This document shows, in pieces, positions 12,640 to 24,600 of a stretch of 64,000 bases of DNA. Position 1 is the stretch's first letter; each line of letters starts with the position of its first letter. The DNA is from Juglans regia (taxonomy: Eukaryota > Streptophyta > Magnoliopsida > Fagales > Juglandaceae), in contig NC_049910.1 of assembly GCF_001411555.2 (NCBI RefSeq), positions 32,087,150 through 32,151,149 on the forward strand. Reading direction: 5' to 3'. A program made the translations under genes and the position numbers. The notes under the pieces are model-generated. The model did no database searches and was not told the origin of the DNA. It was given only the letters and a program-made list of their open reading frames with translations.

Positions 12640-13910
12640 TGTATGATTTCTACAGTTTACTTTTAAATATTTGAACAGTTTTTCTATTTGATTTTGTTTG
12701 GGATGATATGAGTCATGACAGTACATGTAATTTCTAAGTTCTAACACCTCACCATCTAAATTTCCTAAATTTTGTAAATGGAAAATTTAATTTTACATTG
12801 CTACCAAACATCCTTTGACAATATTACTAAGTTAAAAATACTGGAGTAATGATGCAATCGATTAAAAATGAGATGAAGTTTGGGAATTTACTGACTTCTA
12901 TCATGGTGATTTCAGATTTTGTAGAAATTTGGTAACTGGAATGGTTGGCTGATTTTGTTTTGGTTTGATAACTTGTTGAGTTGTTGTCATGCCGATTTTG
13001 GCCAAGATTGATAATTTCTCTTGTGTCATGTTGATTTTGTTTTGGTTTGGCAACTTGGTGATTTTGTTTTGATTTTGGCTAAAATTGGTAACTTGTGTCA
13101 TGCTAACTTCTGTAAGAGAATCTGGTTTGGTATGTTGTCTATGTTTATTATCTTATCTGCATGCTAAGTTAATATTTTATCTTATCTGGCATGTAACTTG
13201 CCTACTGCTATACCTGATGGTTTATTTTTTTCTTAGATTTCTTGTATATCTGAGTCAAGTGAAACTAATATTTCCACAGTTTGTATTGTTTAATCTATTT
13301 AATACTTGGACATTTTGGTTGTTCTATCTAGACAGTTTGGTTTAATCTATCTGATTTCCTATTCGATATTTGGACAGTTTACTTTTAAATACTTGGACAA
13401 TTTGGTTGTTCTATTTGATTTTGTTTAGGATGATATGAATCATGATAGTTCAAGTAATTTCTAAGTTCTAACTCCAACCCATCCAGATTTCCTAAATTTT
13501 GTAAATGACAAATTAAATTTTGCATTGTTAGTGCTACCAAACATCAATTGACAATATTACCAAGTTAAAAGTACTTGAGTAATCATGTAAGAGATTAAAA
13601 ATAAGCTTAATTTTTTTTGTGTATGCATGCTACTGCCTGCTGGTTTATCTTCATGTGTCATATTAACTTGCTATGTTTATCTTATCTGGTTTGTAACTTG
13701 TGGCTTACCTACTATTATACCTGAATCCTTGATGGCTTATTTTATTTCTCAGATTGCTTGTGTATTTATATTGTGTAACTGTGTTAGAGATCTGACATTG
13801 ATGGTTGAGACAAATTAAGTTTTGCATTCCGGTCAAACACCCATTGACAATATTACTAAGTTAAAAGTACTTGAGTGATCATGCAAGAGATTAAAAATAA
13901 GCTTAATTTT
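12640..13910. repeat. Dispersed duplicated segments in the 3' part of hAT element 1
   Basis: A segment of about 170 bp (ending caatattactaagttaaaa, then gattaaaaataag) occurs at 12716-12885, at 13440-13612 and in shorter form at 13800-13908. A second segment with 'cttatctgg..tgtaacttg' and 'ctattatacctga' occurs at 13135-13230 and 13660-13750. The layout suggests one or two rounds of segmental duplication. No coding exon is convincing in 12475-14214 apart from a possible short one near 13930-13990 after an 'ag' acceptor. Confidence 0.65.
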
Positions 13911-14214
13911 TTTAGTGTATTAGTGTATGCAGGGAAACAAGTTGGTGTCAAGATTTTCAGCTCTATTCATGAAGACTGAGGACTTTAGTGAGTTTACTCC
14001 ATATTTTTTGTTTTGAAGTTTAATGTACTAAGTTTCATAATTTTTTGTTGTAAATTATTTTTTGATTCACTTGTTCCATTAGGATGTCAATGTCATTTAA
14101 TGTACCTTAGCCATAGTAGAGTCTTGAAGGCTTCATGATGTAAATTTGTATTTAATTTGTTATTTCACGTTTACATTTATTTAAATTTTTTATTATTTAT
14201 TTTGCATTTACAGA

Positions 14215-14372
14215 AAAAGTTTCAATCTCGAGCCGAGCTTGAGTTTGTTAACAAACCGAGCTTCGAGCCAAGCTCAAGTTTGCTTTACAAGTAAACGAGT
14301 CGAGCTCGATCTACACCTTAGGCCCGGCTTATAAACGAGTCAAGCCCAAGCTCGCTTGTAGTTACATCTTTA
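14215..14372. mobile_element. Right subterminal region and end of hAT element 1
   Basis: Repeated words such as cgagccgagcttgag, gagccaagctcaag, gagtcgagctcg and gcccaagctcgctt are typical hAT subterminal transposase-binding repeats. The terminus ttacatcttta resembles a decayed version of the common plant hAT end ttacacccta. The matching left end is not visible, being outside the window or displaced by the LTR at 1-3830. The exact end at 14372 is therefore tentative. Confidence 0.5.
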
Positions 14373-14971
14373 TTATTTTCAATTGTGATTGAATACAAAA
14401 CATAATGCCCTATTTATAAGAAACTTACATGGAAGAGATAAAATATTTCCAAGTTCTTTATTATCAAATCTTTTGATCAATAATCAAATCCAAATTATTA
14501 ATTTTTATTATTGTGTATGACATTTTTTATCCTGAAATAGAAACTTTAGAAATATTTATACTCCGTTCCAACAATAGATAATTATTGGAAAATAAAACCC
14601 TTACCGAAAAAGTGTATCGATAGTATGTTTTTTTTCTTAAAAGCATTTGTGTGTTTATTTTTTATACTATTTAAAAAAAAAATACAAACAAAAATGAGTT
14701 AAAAAATAAATAAATAAATAACAGTGATTGGTACCCTGGCCTTTCGGTACCGATCCTTGGTGCATGTAGCACAGTTCATAATTATATATTTTGACATGCA
14801 CTTCCTTTTTTTTAAAAAGAAAAAAAAAATCATGATTTAGGGCAATTTTCATTATATGTTAAAAAAGTTATCCCAAAAACTAGGATCACTTATTTAGTGC
14901 CTTGAGCGAATTAATGGTACATTATTCTATCAATGTTAGATTGAATTGAAACGAAGGGGTGCTAATTAACA
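14373..14971. other. Intergenic stretch between hAT 1 and the CACTA element
   Basis: AT-rich sequence with poly-A/T runs. No gene, terminal repeat or clear element boundary was recognised. Confidence 0.5.
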
Positions 14972-15234
14972 CACTATAACACAACTTATCTTTTGTGACA
15001 GAAGAAACAGTCAACAAAAATTACCAAAATGTCACTAAAGATATTTGGTGATAGTTTGAAACTATCACCACGACTGTCACCAAATGTGCATCACATAAAA
15101 CAATTGGTGACAGTTTACTGTTGAACCGTCACTACAAATATTTTTAGCGACGGTTGGAGGTGTTCCGTTTGGTATAACGTTTGAACGTTCCATTTTTTGT
15201 GACGGTTGAGATCTATCACTGAAAGTAATGTTTA

Positions 15235-15640
15235 GATGTCCATTTGAATGTTCGAACGTCAACCCGACCGATTGGCGTTCGAATGACAGAAGTTTGACGT
15301 TCGTTGATTCAAGTTCGAACGTATCATATTTACGTTCGAACGTTTATGCGTCCGAACGTTAATTGCAATAAACGTTCGAGTTTTTGTTCGAACATTAATG
15401 GACCAATGTTCAAACATAACGGGTTTATCGTTCGTACGTTATTTCAAATGTTAACAAAGAAGAGTTCGAACGTAAGCAGCACGTTCGGAGGTTTGTTCGA
15501 ACATGAATCGTTTAATCATTTGAACATTTAGTTCATTTGAGGGTGAGTACGTTCGAATATTAAGGTCTATGTTCGAATGTTACTATATAATTTTGTGTAT
15601 TCACATTCGAACGTTTTTAATTTACATTCGAACGTACAGA
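15235..15640. repeat. Array of palindromic gttcgaac motifs in the CACTA subterminal region
   Basis: About twenty exact or one-mismatch copies of acgttcgaacgt-like words occur in both directions within about 400 bp (for example ttcgaacgt near 15312, 15333, 15367, 15465, 15608 and 15640). In CACTA elements such clustered short subterminal motifs are binding sites for the TNPA-like protein. That role is inferred here. Confidence 0.75.
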
Positions 15641-15781
15641 TCATAAATACTAATTTCATAAAATTTAAAAACATACAAATTGTATCATATTACACATCAT
15701 CAATTAACAACTAACAATGTCTTCTAAAATTTCAAATTAGATATTAAAATTAGTTATATACCGTAAAAAAATTGATAAAAT

Positions 15782-17860
15782 TCATTTCTTCTTCTTTCCT
15801 CGCCCACTGTGATTCTGTTGGAACGACATAACATGCTCCATTTGCACCATCATCTCCCGCTGCACTTGCTTTTGGACTTCACTGCGTATTCTTTTCTCTT
15901 GGTGTCTCTGTTGGTCCTGCAAACGAGTCACTAAATGAGACTGTAGCTCTAAAAGAGACTCTAACTCATGCAGTCTTGACCTTATATATTCATCCTCATG
16001 CCGTGCAACTTCTAAATATTTGGTAAAATTATTAATTTGTGAAGTAGATGAGGTTGAGAATGATGAATATCTATGCTTGAATGATAATCCCAAACCTCTT
16101 GCCATGCTAGACTGCGGCTCAAGCACTTACGTGAATATGTCTATGTCATTAGGAGAGGATTCCCTAGAAGCTGATTGTATCTCAATTATTTTTTCTTGCA
16201 ATTTGAAAGAAAACACATCGTTAATAAGTAACGTATTAAACGAAATAAAAATAAAAAATAAATTATTCACATGTTGCATAATTTATTTAACAAAATTAAC
16301 ACTACTTACATAATTATCTATAGCGGCATGATCCATCCACTTACTATGCTCATTAGTGTGAGTAGCAGTATAGACATGAATGAGGGAAAAGTTTTCAGGA
16401 TCATCACGATTCTAACAAAGTGACATTAACAATTTTAAAAAGAGAATGTTAATACTTAAATAAAATAATATTAGAAAAATAAATGAATTTTTTTATTTTT
16501 TAATTACCATTTTTTCAGCGAGACGGTTGAATGACCTTGAACCGGCATGATGGTGGACAGTCAGAGCGGATCTATTCTATGCATTTCTAGAACTCAAGTG
16601 CTACAAAATTAATTAAAAATGTTAATTGTAATATATATACATATAATATATAGAACAATTTTTTTTTTAAAATTCCAAAGAGCCGGTGGCAATATGGTAG
16701 TGGCTCTGTCCCAAGTTTATTAATAAACCCTCACTAATGGCGGAGGAATACCGTGGTTACATGCCAAGTATATGGGAGTTTATAGATAAGAAAATAAAAA
16801 ACCTCTCAAATATAAACCAACCAAAAACCAAAACAAAAGAACCCAAAATACAAACATTCTAAACAAGCCTAAATAACCACGAAAGAAAAAACTAGTAGGC
16901 CTATACCAAAACATAAAAATCTAAACAAGCCTAGCAAAAACAAAAATAGAAACATACACAACAAACCTGGAACGCAGACTAACAACAAAAATACAGAAGG
17001 CCTAAAAAATCCAGCCGCACAATACCTTTTAAATATATAAAACGAATATGAATGTAAATTATTAAAGGATATAAATGTAAAAATACATAATAATTTGGAT
17101 ATGCAAAAAAAAAATCACAACACTTTCTCCAATCATTTAACTTCATCTGCTGGAAAGGGGACTGCGCAGCCTCTTCCAACGTCTCAAACTTTTTAAAGTG
17201 GTCATGACATCATCCCTTGTGACGTCGGAATAGTGTAGCCATCAACTTATTCACGGTTCTTAAATCCTTGCTACGGCCAAAGGCAAGATCGAATTCATCC
17301 TAATAAGTGAATCAGGTAAAAAATATGATATAATAATTTAGGTGGAAAAAATGTACTTTCAAAATAAACTCACCAGCACATGATTTCGAAAGTGCTCCTT
17401 AATCTCATTCGAAACATCTCGCCATGAGCGCACATAAAATGGAGCATAAACTCGAACTATTGTGCCAATATAGGAAGAAAACACTGTTGCCCTATCATCC
17501 TCTCCTCCAGTGGAATTATCAGAAATGGTGATCTTGAGTTTTCGGTGCCTTTTATTTTTCTCAAGAGAGATGCCACGTGTATAGCCAAGACCGTGATATG
17601 CAAATGCATCAACTATATGATAATAGTATAATTATAATTATATAGTTATTGAGACAAAAGTACCACAAACTATATAATTAATTATCAACCACAATATTTT
17701 CTTACTAGTAGGTATCGACTAGTTGTTGTTCTCTTGTGTGTTAAGTTGATCTTCAGGAGTGAATTTCTCTGGTGGAGAGTCCTCAATGGGTTTGGGACTT
17801 GGACTTGGCGGAGGAACATTTCTTCATTGTCGTTTTGGCGGTATCCTTGAAAATGATTTG
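15782..17860 (-). pseudogene. TNPA/PTTA-like En/Spm transposon protein, spliced
   Basis: Exon-like blocks read in order on the - strand. About 17720-17850 encodes a proline-rich linker (PPPSPSPKPIEDSPPEK). 17370-17600 encodes AYHGLGYTRGISLEK and FSSYIGTIVRVYAPF. 17090-17300 encodes DEFDLAF..RSKDLRTVNKLM. 16500-16590 encodes TVHHHAGSRSFNRLAEK, 16315-16410 encodes RDDPENFSLIHVYTATHT, and 15782-16210 encodes a coiled-coil-like tail rich in Q, R and E ending GRGKKKK. This order matches plant 'transposase Ptta/En/Spm' proteins. The intron between 16500 and 17090 contains a LINE fragment. The gene lies just downstream of the TNP2-like gene, as usual for CACTA elements. One stop separates part of the last exon, so I call it a pseudogene, but several blocks are intact. 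Confidence 0.7.
16657..17031 (-). mobile_element. 5'-truncated LINE 3' end in a CACTA intron
   Basis: Read on the - strand it gives a plant L1-type 3' tail (accacggtattcctccgcca, then tagtgagggtttattaat, then ccaccggctctttgg) ending in a poly-A (poly-T at 16660-16670). Flanking words aatatatagaac (left) and aatatataaaac (right) look like an imperfect TSD. There is no coding part. Confidence 0.75.
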
Positions 17861-17946
17861 AGTTATATCAAAGAAAATTAATTAAAAGAAATTATGAAAA
17901 GTATAATATTTTATAGTCACCTATATAAATAAAATATTTAGTACAT

Positions 17947-20019
17947 TTATTCTTCATCTTCGGATGTATTTTCCATGCCTGTTTTAGAATCTCCCTCAAT
18001 AACATCTTCATCATCATCATCATCATCATCAATCTCTTCTTTGTCCTCCTTATCCACCTCCTGCCCAGATTCTGATTCGTCTTCATCTTCTGAATCTTCC
18101 TCCTCACTTACTTGAATTGAATGATCATTTAATACGGACGGGTCGAGATGGATGGGTGGGACATCATCTCTAAACAAGGGGAGCAACTCGAGTGCACCGA
18201 GGTCAACAAACAAGTTAATACCCTCTCCATCTTCCTGGTATGCCTCTACAATTAGAGTGTCATCTTCATCTATATTATTCTCGTAATCTGTACTCGTTCC
18301 TTCTTCATATATATTTAGAGGGACAAAATTTTGTACAACTCGCCAAGTTATCTCTCCATTATCTTCATCAGTGCTTTTCATTGGATCAGTCAAGTAATAG
18401 ACTTGGGTAACTTGACAAGCCAATACGAGTGGATCATCTTCGTACCACTTAAATGTATTATTGACACTCATAAAGTGATTATCCCTATGTATCAAAACCT
18501 GACCACTGCCTAAACTTCACTAATCACATTTAAAGACATATGTTACAGACCCACCCAGATATTTCAATCCGATAATATCACGTATGACACCATAATTGTC
18601 AATATCATCTCTTCCATGACTCCCCTTGATGAACACACCACAGTTTTGAGTCTTTCTATTACATTTGCAGTCCAGAGAATAGAATCTATAATCACGAACC
18701 GTGCATGCAATATATCGAAGTGCTCTACTTGAGAGACCACAGGCTAATGCATACAATTCAGGAGAAATTGATTCAGGATTACGAGTACGTTGTTCCAAAA
18801 TCTAACAATTGAAATAGTAAATATTTATTAAAAGTATTCCAAAGTTAAGTTTCCAAATGTAACATATATATAATTTTAGTTCATACACGTTCTTCAAACT
18901 ATCCAGGAAATTCTTTCTCATGTCTTGCCTCTATATTCTTTACGCCTTCCATCCTATGTTTGTCCATGTGCTCACTGTATATAAGTGCAAAATAAGTATA
19001 TTTTGAGCATAACAGTTACAGTTAAACTTCAAAAAGCTAACAAAATTATTCGAAGCATGTAACGACATACCTGAGATAGTCATCAATCTCCTGGCAATTA
19101 TTTAGCATATACTACCGAACTTTACCCAACTTTCCATCAATTAAATCGTAACCCGTTTGTGTATCTAAGGGTCGTACATTCTGAGAAAAAACTGATAGCT
19201 CATGAGGAGGTGGAGCAGCAAGATCAGCATTTCCCTCTTGAAGATTAAATCGTGTCTCAACACTACGAAGATATAGAGAGCAAAATGTTAACCATTCATC
19301 GTGTATGTAGGCCTCTGCTATTGAACCCTCAGCTCTGGCTTTATTCTCAATAATGCACTTCAGTCGACCCAAATATCTTTCAACTGGATACATCCAACGG
19401 AACTGCACCGGTCCACCCAACAGTACCTCTCGAGGTAAATGTATTGCTAAATGGACCATGATAGCAAAAAAGGATGGTGGAAAGATTTGCTCGAATTTAC
19501 ATAGAATAGTAGAAATGCCTTCTTCCAGTTTCCGCAACATATCTCGATTTACTACCCGAGCGCACAAATCCTTAAAAAACATACATAGTTCGGATATGCC
19601 AACACGTACATTAGATGTTAGCTTCCCATTAATTCCCCCAGGTAAAAATTATGTAAAAATACGTAACAAACACGACTTTTCAATCCACTAATTTTCCAAT
19701 CATCAGGGCTCACGCATCTACCAATATTTGAAACATAACAATCAGGCAACTTCACACCTTGCAACCATTTGCAGAAGTCCATCCTCTCCTCCGCTGTCAA
19801 CGTAAAACATTCATGCGACATGACCATCCTATTGCCTTCCACATGCAAATGTAGATTATGTGTAATTCCTATTTTCTCAAGATCTTTTTTTGTCTTGATT
19901 GTGTCCTTCGTCTTTTTGTTAATGGTCATCAATATACCTAGTATATTATCACATATATTTTTCTCTATGTGCATTACATCTAAACTATATCGCAACATGC
20001 AGGATGACCAATACGGCAA
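17947..20019 (-). pseudogene. TNP2-like CACTA transposase, C-terminal part only
   Basis: - strand segments in order are as follows. 19618-20019 carries the end of the transposase_21/TNP2 domain (LDVMHIEKNICDNILG, MSHECFTLTAEER). 19112-19582 matches DUF4218 (RVVNRDMLRKLEE, FPPSFFAIMVHLAIHLP, YPVERYLGRLK, RAEGSIAEAY). 18520-18798 and 17947-18495 match DUF4216 (RKTQNCGVFIKG, YGVIRDIIGLKYLGG, FKWYEDDPLVLACQ..QVYYL). An acidic Asp/Glu-rich tail ends at 17947. The N-terminal half of TNP2, with the catalytic region, is missing because the element breaks off at 20020. A frame break lies between 19618 and 19582. In intact elements this protein is the catalytic transposase. Confidence 0.85.
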
Positions 20020-20033
20020 GTCAAAAAAAAAAA

Positions 20034-20249
20034 ATACTACGCTTTGTCAAATATTACCTTCACACACCACACTTTTTTTATTTTTTATTATTTTTTTCTT
20101 TTATCAAATATTTAATATATGAATATTGAATAGAAAAAATAAATTAGTTTAAAAAGAATAAACTCAAAAAGAAAAAAAAATTAAAAATATTAAAAAATTT
20201 GAAATTTAAAAAAATGTGGTGTGTGGAGGTTAAGGAGGTTGTGTAGTAT
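20034..20249. mobile_element. MITE with atactac ends
   Basis: The inverted repeat begins atactacgctttg on the left and ends ttgtgtagtat on the right. Both arms contain cacaccaca/tgtggtgtg followed by poly-T/A. It abuts the broken edge of the CACTA element. No TSD could be assigned. Related 'cacaccacatttttt' words recur at about 20590 and 20660, just upstream of the P450. Confidence 0.65.
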
Positions 20250-20690
20250 TGCTGTTAATAAATATGTTTTAATCAAAGGTACTTATTTTCATATAATTTA
20301 TACTAATTAGAAGTTTTTGACTTATGAACATGCATTAACCATATTAATAATATATACAATTAATGGTACGTACGTACGTAGTTGATATCACTTTCTGTCA
20401 CGTTAATATTGTTGATCATAGGGAACTGTTATATTTAAAAACCAAAAACATAAAAGAAGAAATAGATAGGAATTGATCTAAAAGAGGAATGTACTGCCAT
20501 TGCCGAAAGTCAATTGATCAATTGATCTCATGATTGATCTAAAGTCACGAAAGTTAGGTATAGCAAAAGAAAATCTTATCATTCACGCACCACATTATCA
20601 GGATACATTAATGAAAATCTTATCAAAAGAAAATCTTATCATCTTATCATTCACTCCGCACACCACATTTTTTTCCATCTGTTGTCGTGT
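20250..20690. other. Upstream region of the P450 gene
   Basis: AT-rich non-coding sequence. The 20530-20650 part has short repeats (gaaaatcttatcat three times). A run of gtacgtacgtac lies near 20367. No gene is present. Confidence 0.6.
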
Positions 20691-20700
20691 CTATATATTA
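20691..20700 (+). promoter_or_regulatory. TATA box of the P450 gene
   Basis: ctatatatta lies 51 bp before the start codon. This would place transcription start near 20722-20730 and leave a short leader. Position and sequence fit a plant TATA promoter; no experiment supports it. Confidence 0.55.
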
Positions 20701-20750
20701 ATTGAGGCCACAAATTATCGAAGGAGATAAAATCTAGCTTTCGATCGATA

Positions 20751-21662
20751 ATGTCTGTTTTTGCTGTACCCATATGGCTTCCACTTCTCCTTCTTCTCCC
20801 CATTCTGCTACTGATGAAAAACAAAATTCATGGTCGGAAGCAAAACAAAAACCTTCCACCAAGCCCTCCATACCTTCCCATTTTAGGCAACTTGCACCAG
20901 ATTGGTAATTTACCTCATCAATCTTTCTCGCGACTCGCCCAGAGATATGGCCCCGTGATGCTCCTCAAATTCGGTGCTAAACCGATTGTTGTTATCTCTT
21001 TTGCTGAGGCTGCAAAAGAGGTCTTGAAAGTTCATGATCTCGACTGTTGCAGTCGAGCTCTCTCAGCCAGCGCTAGAAAACTGACATACAATTATCAGGA
21101 TATAGGCTTTGCACCTTATGGCGAGTATTGGCGAGAGATAAGGAAAGTCTGTGTTCTTGAGCTTTTTAGTGCGGCAAGGGTGCAGTCATATCGTTCCATC
21201 AGGGAAGAAGAAGTGGCTTTGCTTGTGAATTCAATATCTCAGTCTTCATCTTCTGCAACCCCTGTGAATCTCATGGAGAAGATATTGCCCCCTTCTGCAA
21301 GTATTCTCTGTAGGATTGCTTTTGGAAAGAGCTTCCGGTTCCGGGGGAGTGATTTGGATAATGAGAAGTTTCAAGAAGTTCTTCATGAGGCTGAAGCCAT
21401 GCTTGCAAGCTTCAGTGCATCTGAGTTCTTTCCATACGTGGGATGGATTGTGGACAGGCTCTCTGGTAGATTTCAAAGACTTGACAAGATTTTCCATGAG
21501 ATGGATAACTTTCTACAAATGGCAATTGATTTTCATCTTAATCCCGACAAGACAAAAGAGGAACACGAAGACCTTGTCGATGTGCTGCTCAGAATAGAAA
21601 GGGAGCAAGCCAAGTCTGGTGGAGCTACGTTCACTAGAGATAACATTAAGGGGATCCTCTTC
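20751..21662 (+). CDS. P450 exon 1 (304 codons)
   Basis: The ATG at 20751 is followed directly by the membrane anchor. The exon ends atcctcttc|gtaaga, a good donor, in phase 0. It carries the anchor, hinge and helices A to about H. Confidence 0.9.
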
Positions 21663-24600
21663 GTAAGAACACAATCTTTAAAACAGCGTTGACGGAAGAT
21701 GAATCGCAGTGGTTGAGTGACCCACGCGTTTCCTTTAAAACAGCGCTTCAGCGCAATATGCCACTCCAAATGACGCCTAATCCGGTTGATGGCCAAATCG
21801 GAGGGTGAGGCTTATCCCGACAGTTTGCATGTCGGACAATGGTCACCGGAGAAGCTTGAATCGGCTACCCTCCCTTATTCGGCCAAAATCTAAAAAAAAA
21901 TCCAGAAAAACCAAACATGGTCACCGGAGACGAAGGGCCAACGAGGAGAGGGAGGAGAGGAAGAGGAAGAAAGAGCCGAAGCTCCCCTTCCCCCCAGCTG
22001 GATTGTTAGGGACCTCGGTCTAGTCCCCAAACACTTGGTTCACCAATCCAATGGTAGTCTTGAAGTGACCGAGACTGTGTTCCTCTCTTGCTTGGTCCAC
22101 GTTCAATGATGGTCAAAATGGCCAATAGGAGATGGTGAGGTTAAGTGTTTAGGCTAGTATGAGTGTTGGGATGATGGGATTCGGTCATAGAAGTGTATGG
22201 CTAGGATGATGATAGGGGCGCACGGCACTAGTGTGGAGCTAGGGTTGGCGCCACTTGGAACTAGTGTTTAGGGTTTGGGAAAGTGAGAGGGGTGGCTAGG
22301 GTTAGCCAAATTGGGTAGTTGAGTGAAATTAGGAAAGTTTCCTAATTTCTTGGAATTCCAATGGTAAGTGTATATGGCCGGTTATGGTAAGGGTGTGGTC
22401 AATTAGGGTTCCTAAAATGTAGGAACACTAATTTTGGCAAGAAGAGTGGGCGGCTAGGCAAGTCTCAATATGGCAAGTGTTTGCCGAATTGGACTTGGCT
22501 TGCCAAGTGATGATGTTCGACTAGGGCAACAAGAGAGAGTCAATCAACTTATGGAAAGTTGACTAACACCTATGTTGGTCGAAATCTAGGGCCAAAAGGA
22601 TTGGAAGAGCAACAATGGTGAAGAACCTCAAGGACAATGATGAACTTTCAAGAACAAAGTGTAGAACACTATTGCACTTGAATAAACAAATGAACAAACA
22701 AACACAATCAAATCTTGATTCACGAATTGCACAAGAAATGAATAAACCTCATATATTGATAAATCAATTTGGGATTCATGAATTGCACCCAAATTGCCCA
22801 AGTGCAAGAGCACCGAAAAATGATCTCTCAAACAAGTATTCTCTCACTAAGAGTTTTGCCAAAAGATCCTAAAGCAATTGCATAAGGTTCTGTTTATAAG
22901 AAAAACAATTTGGAAACCCCCAATAGCTCCCTTCAATAAAATAAATAAATTAAATAAAACAAATAAAGAAAACAATATGATAGTGGTCATGGACCAAGTC
23001 TAGCCGTGGCATGCATGGCCCATGATGGGCTAAGGTGGTGCATGGTGGTCTCGGGCTGGTCCATGGTCAAGTGGTGCGGCATGGCTTGTTGAAGGTCAGC
23101 CATGGTGGTGCGGCATGGCTTGCTGAAGGTCAGCCATGGTGGTGCACGGCATGGCCTAGGCTGGTGGCCTAGGCGTTGGCTGCAAGGCATGGGCTGGAGC
23201 CATGCACTGGATGGCATGCCTGGTGGGCATGCCACTAGCCTGCTCTGCAAGGCACGGGCTGACTTGCGCATGCGTGCTGTGCCGCGCGCATGGCTGTGCG
23301 CGTTGGCTGACTTGCATGTGCGGGCTGTGCCACGCGCATGGCTGCGCGCTTGGGCAGTCGCCCACTAACCTCACTAGCCCTCATGTTGGGCGCCCCGTGG
23401 GTGATCTCCCACGAGCCAAGGCATGGTTGAGGGCTAGCCAAGGTGTCTTCCCCCATCATGACTAGGGCATGTGCGGCTTCCCTCGTGGCAACTCGACGTG
23501 GGGGTCTAACAATCCCCCTCTCTTCAAGTATATCCTTGCCCTCGAGGATAAATTCCAGAAACCTTGTCCTTATATCATCATAATCTTCCCAGGTAGCCTC
23601 TTCTCTTGGGGTTTTACTCCACTTGATCAACACTTGCCACACACTTTACCTCTTTCTTCCTCTTGGAACGACCATATAATTAAGGGCCTCTTTGGGTTGC
23701 AAGAGCATATGCCCTTCATCATCAAACTTGGGTAGCTCTTCCACAATGAGGCTAGGATCCCCAATTCTTTTCTTGAGCACGGTCACATGGAAAACCGGGT
23801 GTAGTTTGGAGGTTGGGGGAAGTTCCAACCTATAAGCCACTTCTCCCAACCTCTCAAGCACTTTAAAAGGACCATAATATTTCTAGGCCAACTTCAAGTT
23901 AAGTTTCTTCCTCAAAGTCATTTGGCCAAAAGGTTGCAATTTTAAGTACACATAATCTCCAACTTCAAAGGCAACCATCCTTCTTCCTTCATCATAGTAC
24001 TTCTTCATTCTTTGTTGGGCCTTAGCAAGTTCCTTTTTCACCTTTGCTAAGACCTCATCTCTAGTGATCAACTCTTGTTCAACTTCCTCATTTTTGGCCG
24101 TGCCCCTCTCATAATTCACTAATATTGGTGGTGTCCTTCCATAAACCACCTCATGGAAGCATGGAATGAAGTGTTGTACCAATATTCCGCCCAAGACAAG
24201 TAACCCCCCCACCTCCTTTGCTCTTCATGACAAAAACACCTCAAGTATTGCTCAAGTGTTCTATTAACCACTTCGGTTTGCCCATCGGTTTGTGGGTGGT
24301 AAGATGAACTTGCCTTTAACTTGCTTCCTTGAAGCTCAAACAACTCCTTCCAAAAGGAACTCATGAACACTCTATCCCGATCCGTGATAATGCTTTTTGG
24401 AAATCCACGAAGCTTCACCACATGATCAATGAAAGCTTTGGCCACACTCTTGGCCGTGTAGGGGTGGGTAAGTGGGATGAAATGCCCATACTTACTCAAC
24501 CTATCCACCACAACAAGTATCACCTCAAATCCTCCACTAATAGGTAGCTCCTCAACAAAGTCCATACTCAAATCTTCCCAAATCAACTTGGGAATGGGTA

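Larger units (their letters stand above)
14972..20020 (-). mobile_element. CACTA (En/Spm-like) DNA transposon, right side truncated
   Basis: The left edge starts with cactataacacaac at 14972, the signature CACTA terminus. The internal genes at 15782-20019 are on the - strand, so this is the element's 3' end. Near 15000-15230 are subterminal words gtgacagttt, gtgacggttg and gtcaccaaa. The TNP2-like gene breaks off at 20020 inside its coding sequence, next to a MITE, and no right 'tagtg' end is present. The copy lacks its 5' terminus and the main transposase catalytic part. It cannot be autonomous. Confidence 0.8.

Noticed and set aside
13085..13345. Hydrophobic 86-codon ORF
   Set aside because: Leu/Tyr/Phe richness from T-rich duplicated intronic sequence of hAT 1; no start context or family.
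21805..22023. Lys/Arg-rich ORF in the P450 intron
   Set aside because: Low-complexity and crosses the chromovirus LTR boundary; downstream of a good splice donor.
22615..22872. 85-codon ORF found identically at 29466-29723
   Set aside because: It is in both chromovirus LTRs and antisense to the element; identity comes from LTR duplication, not from selection on a protein.
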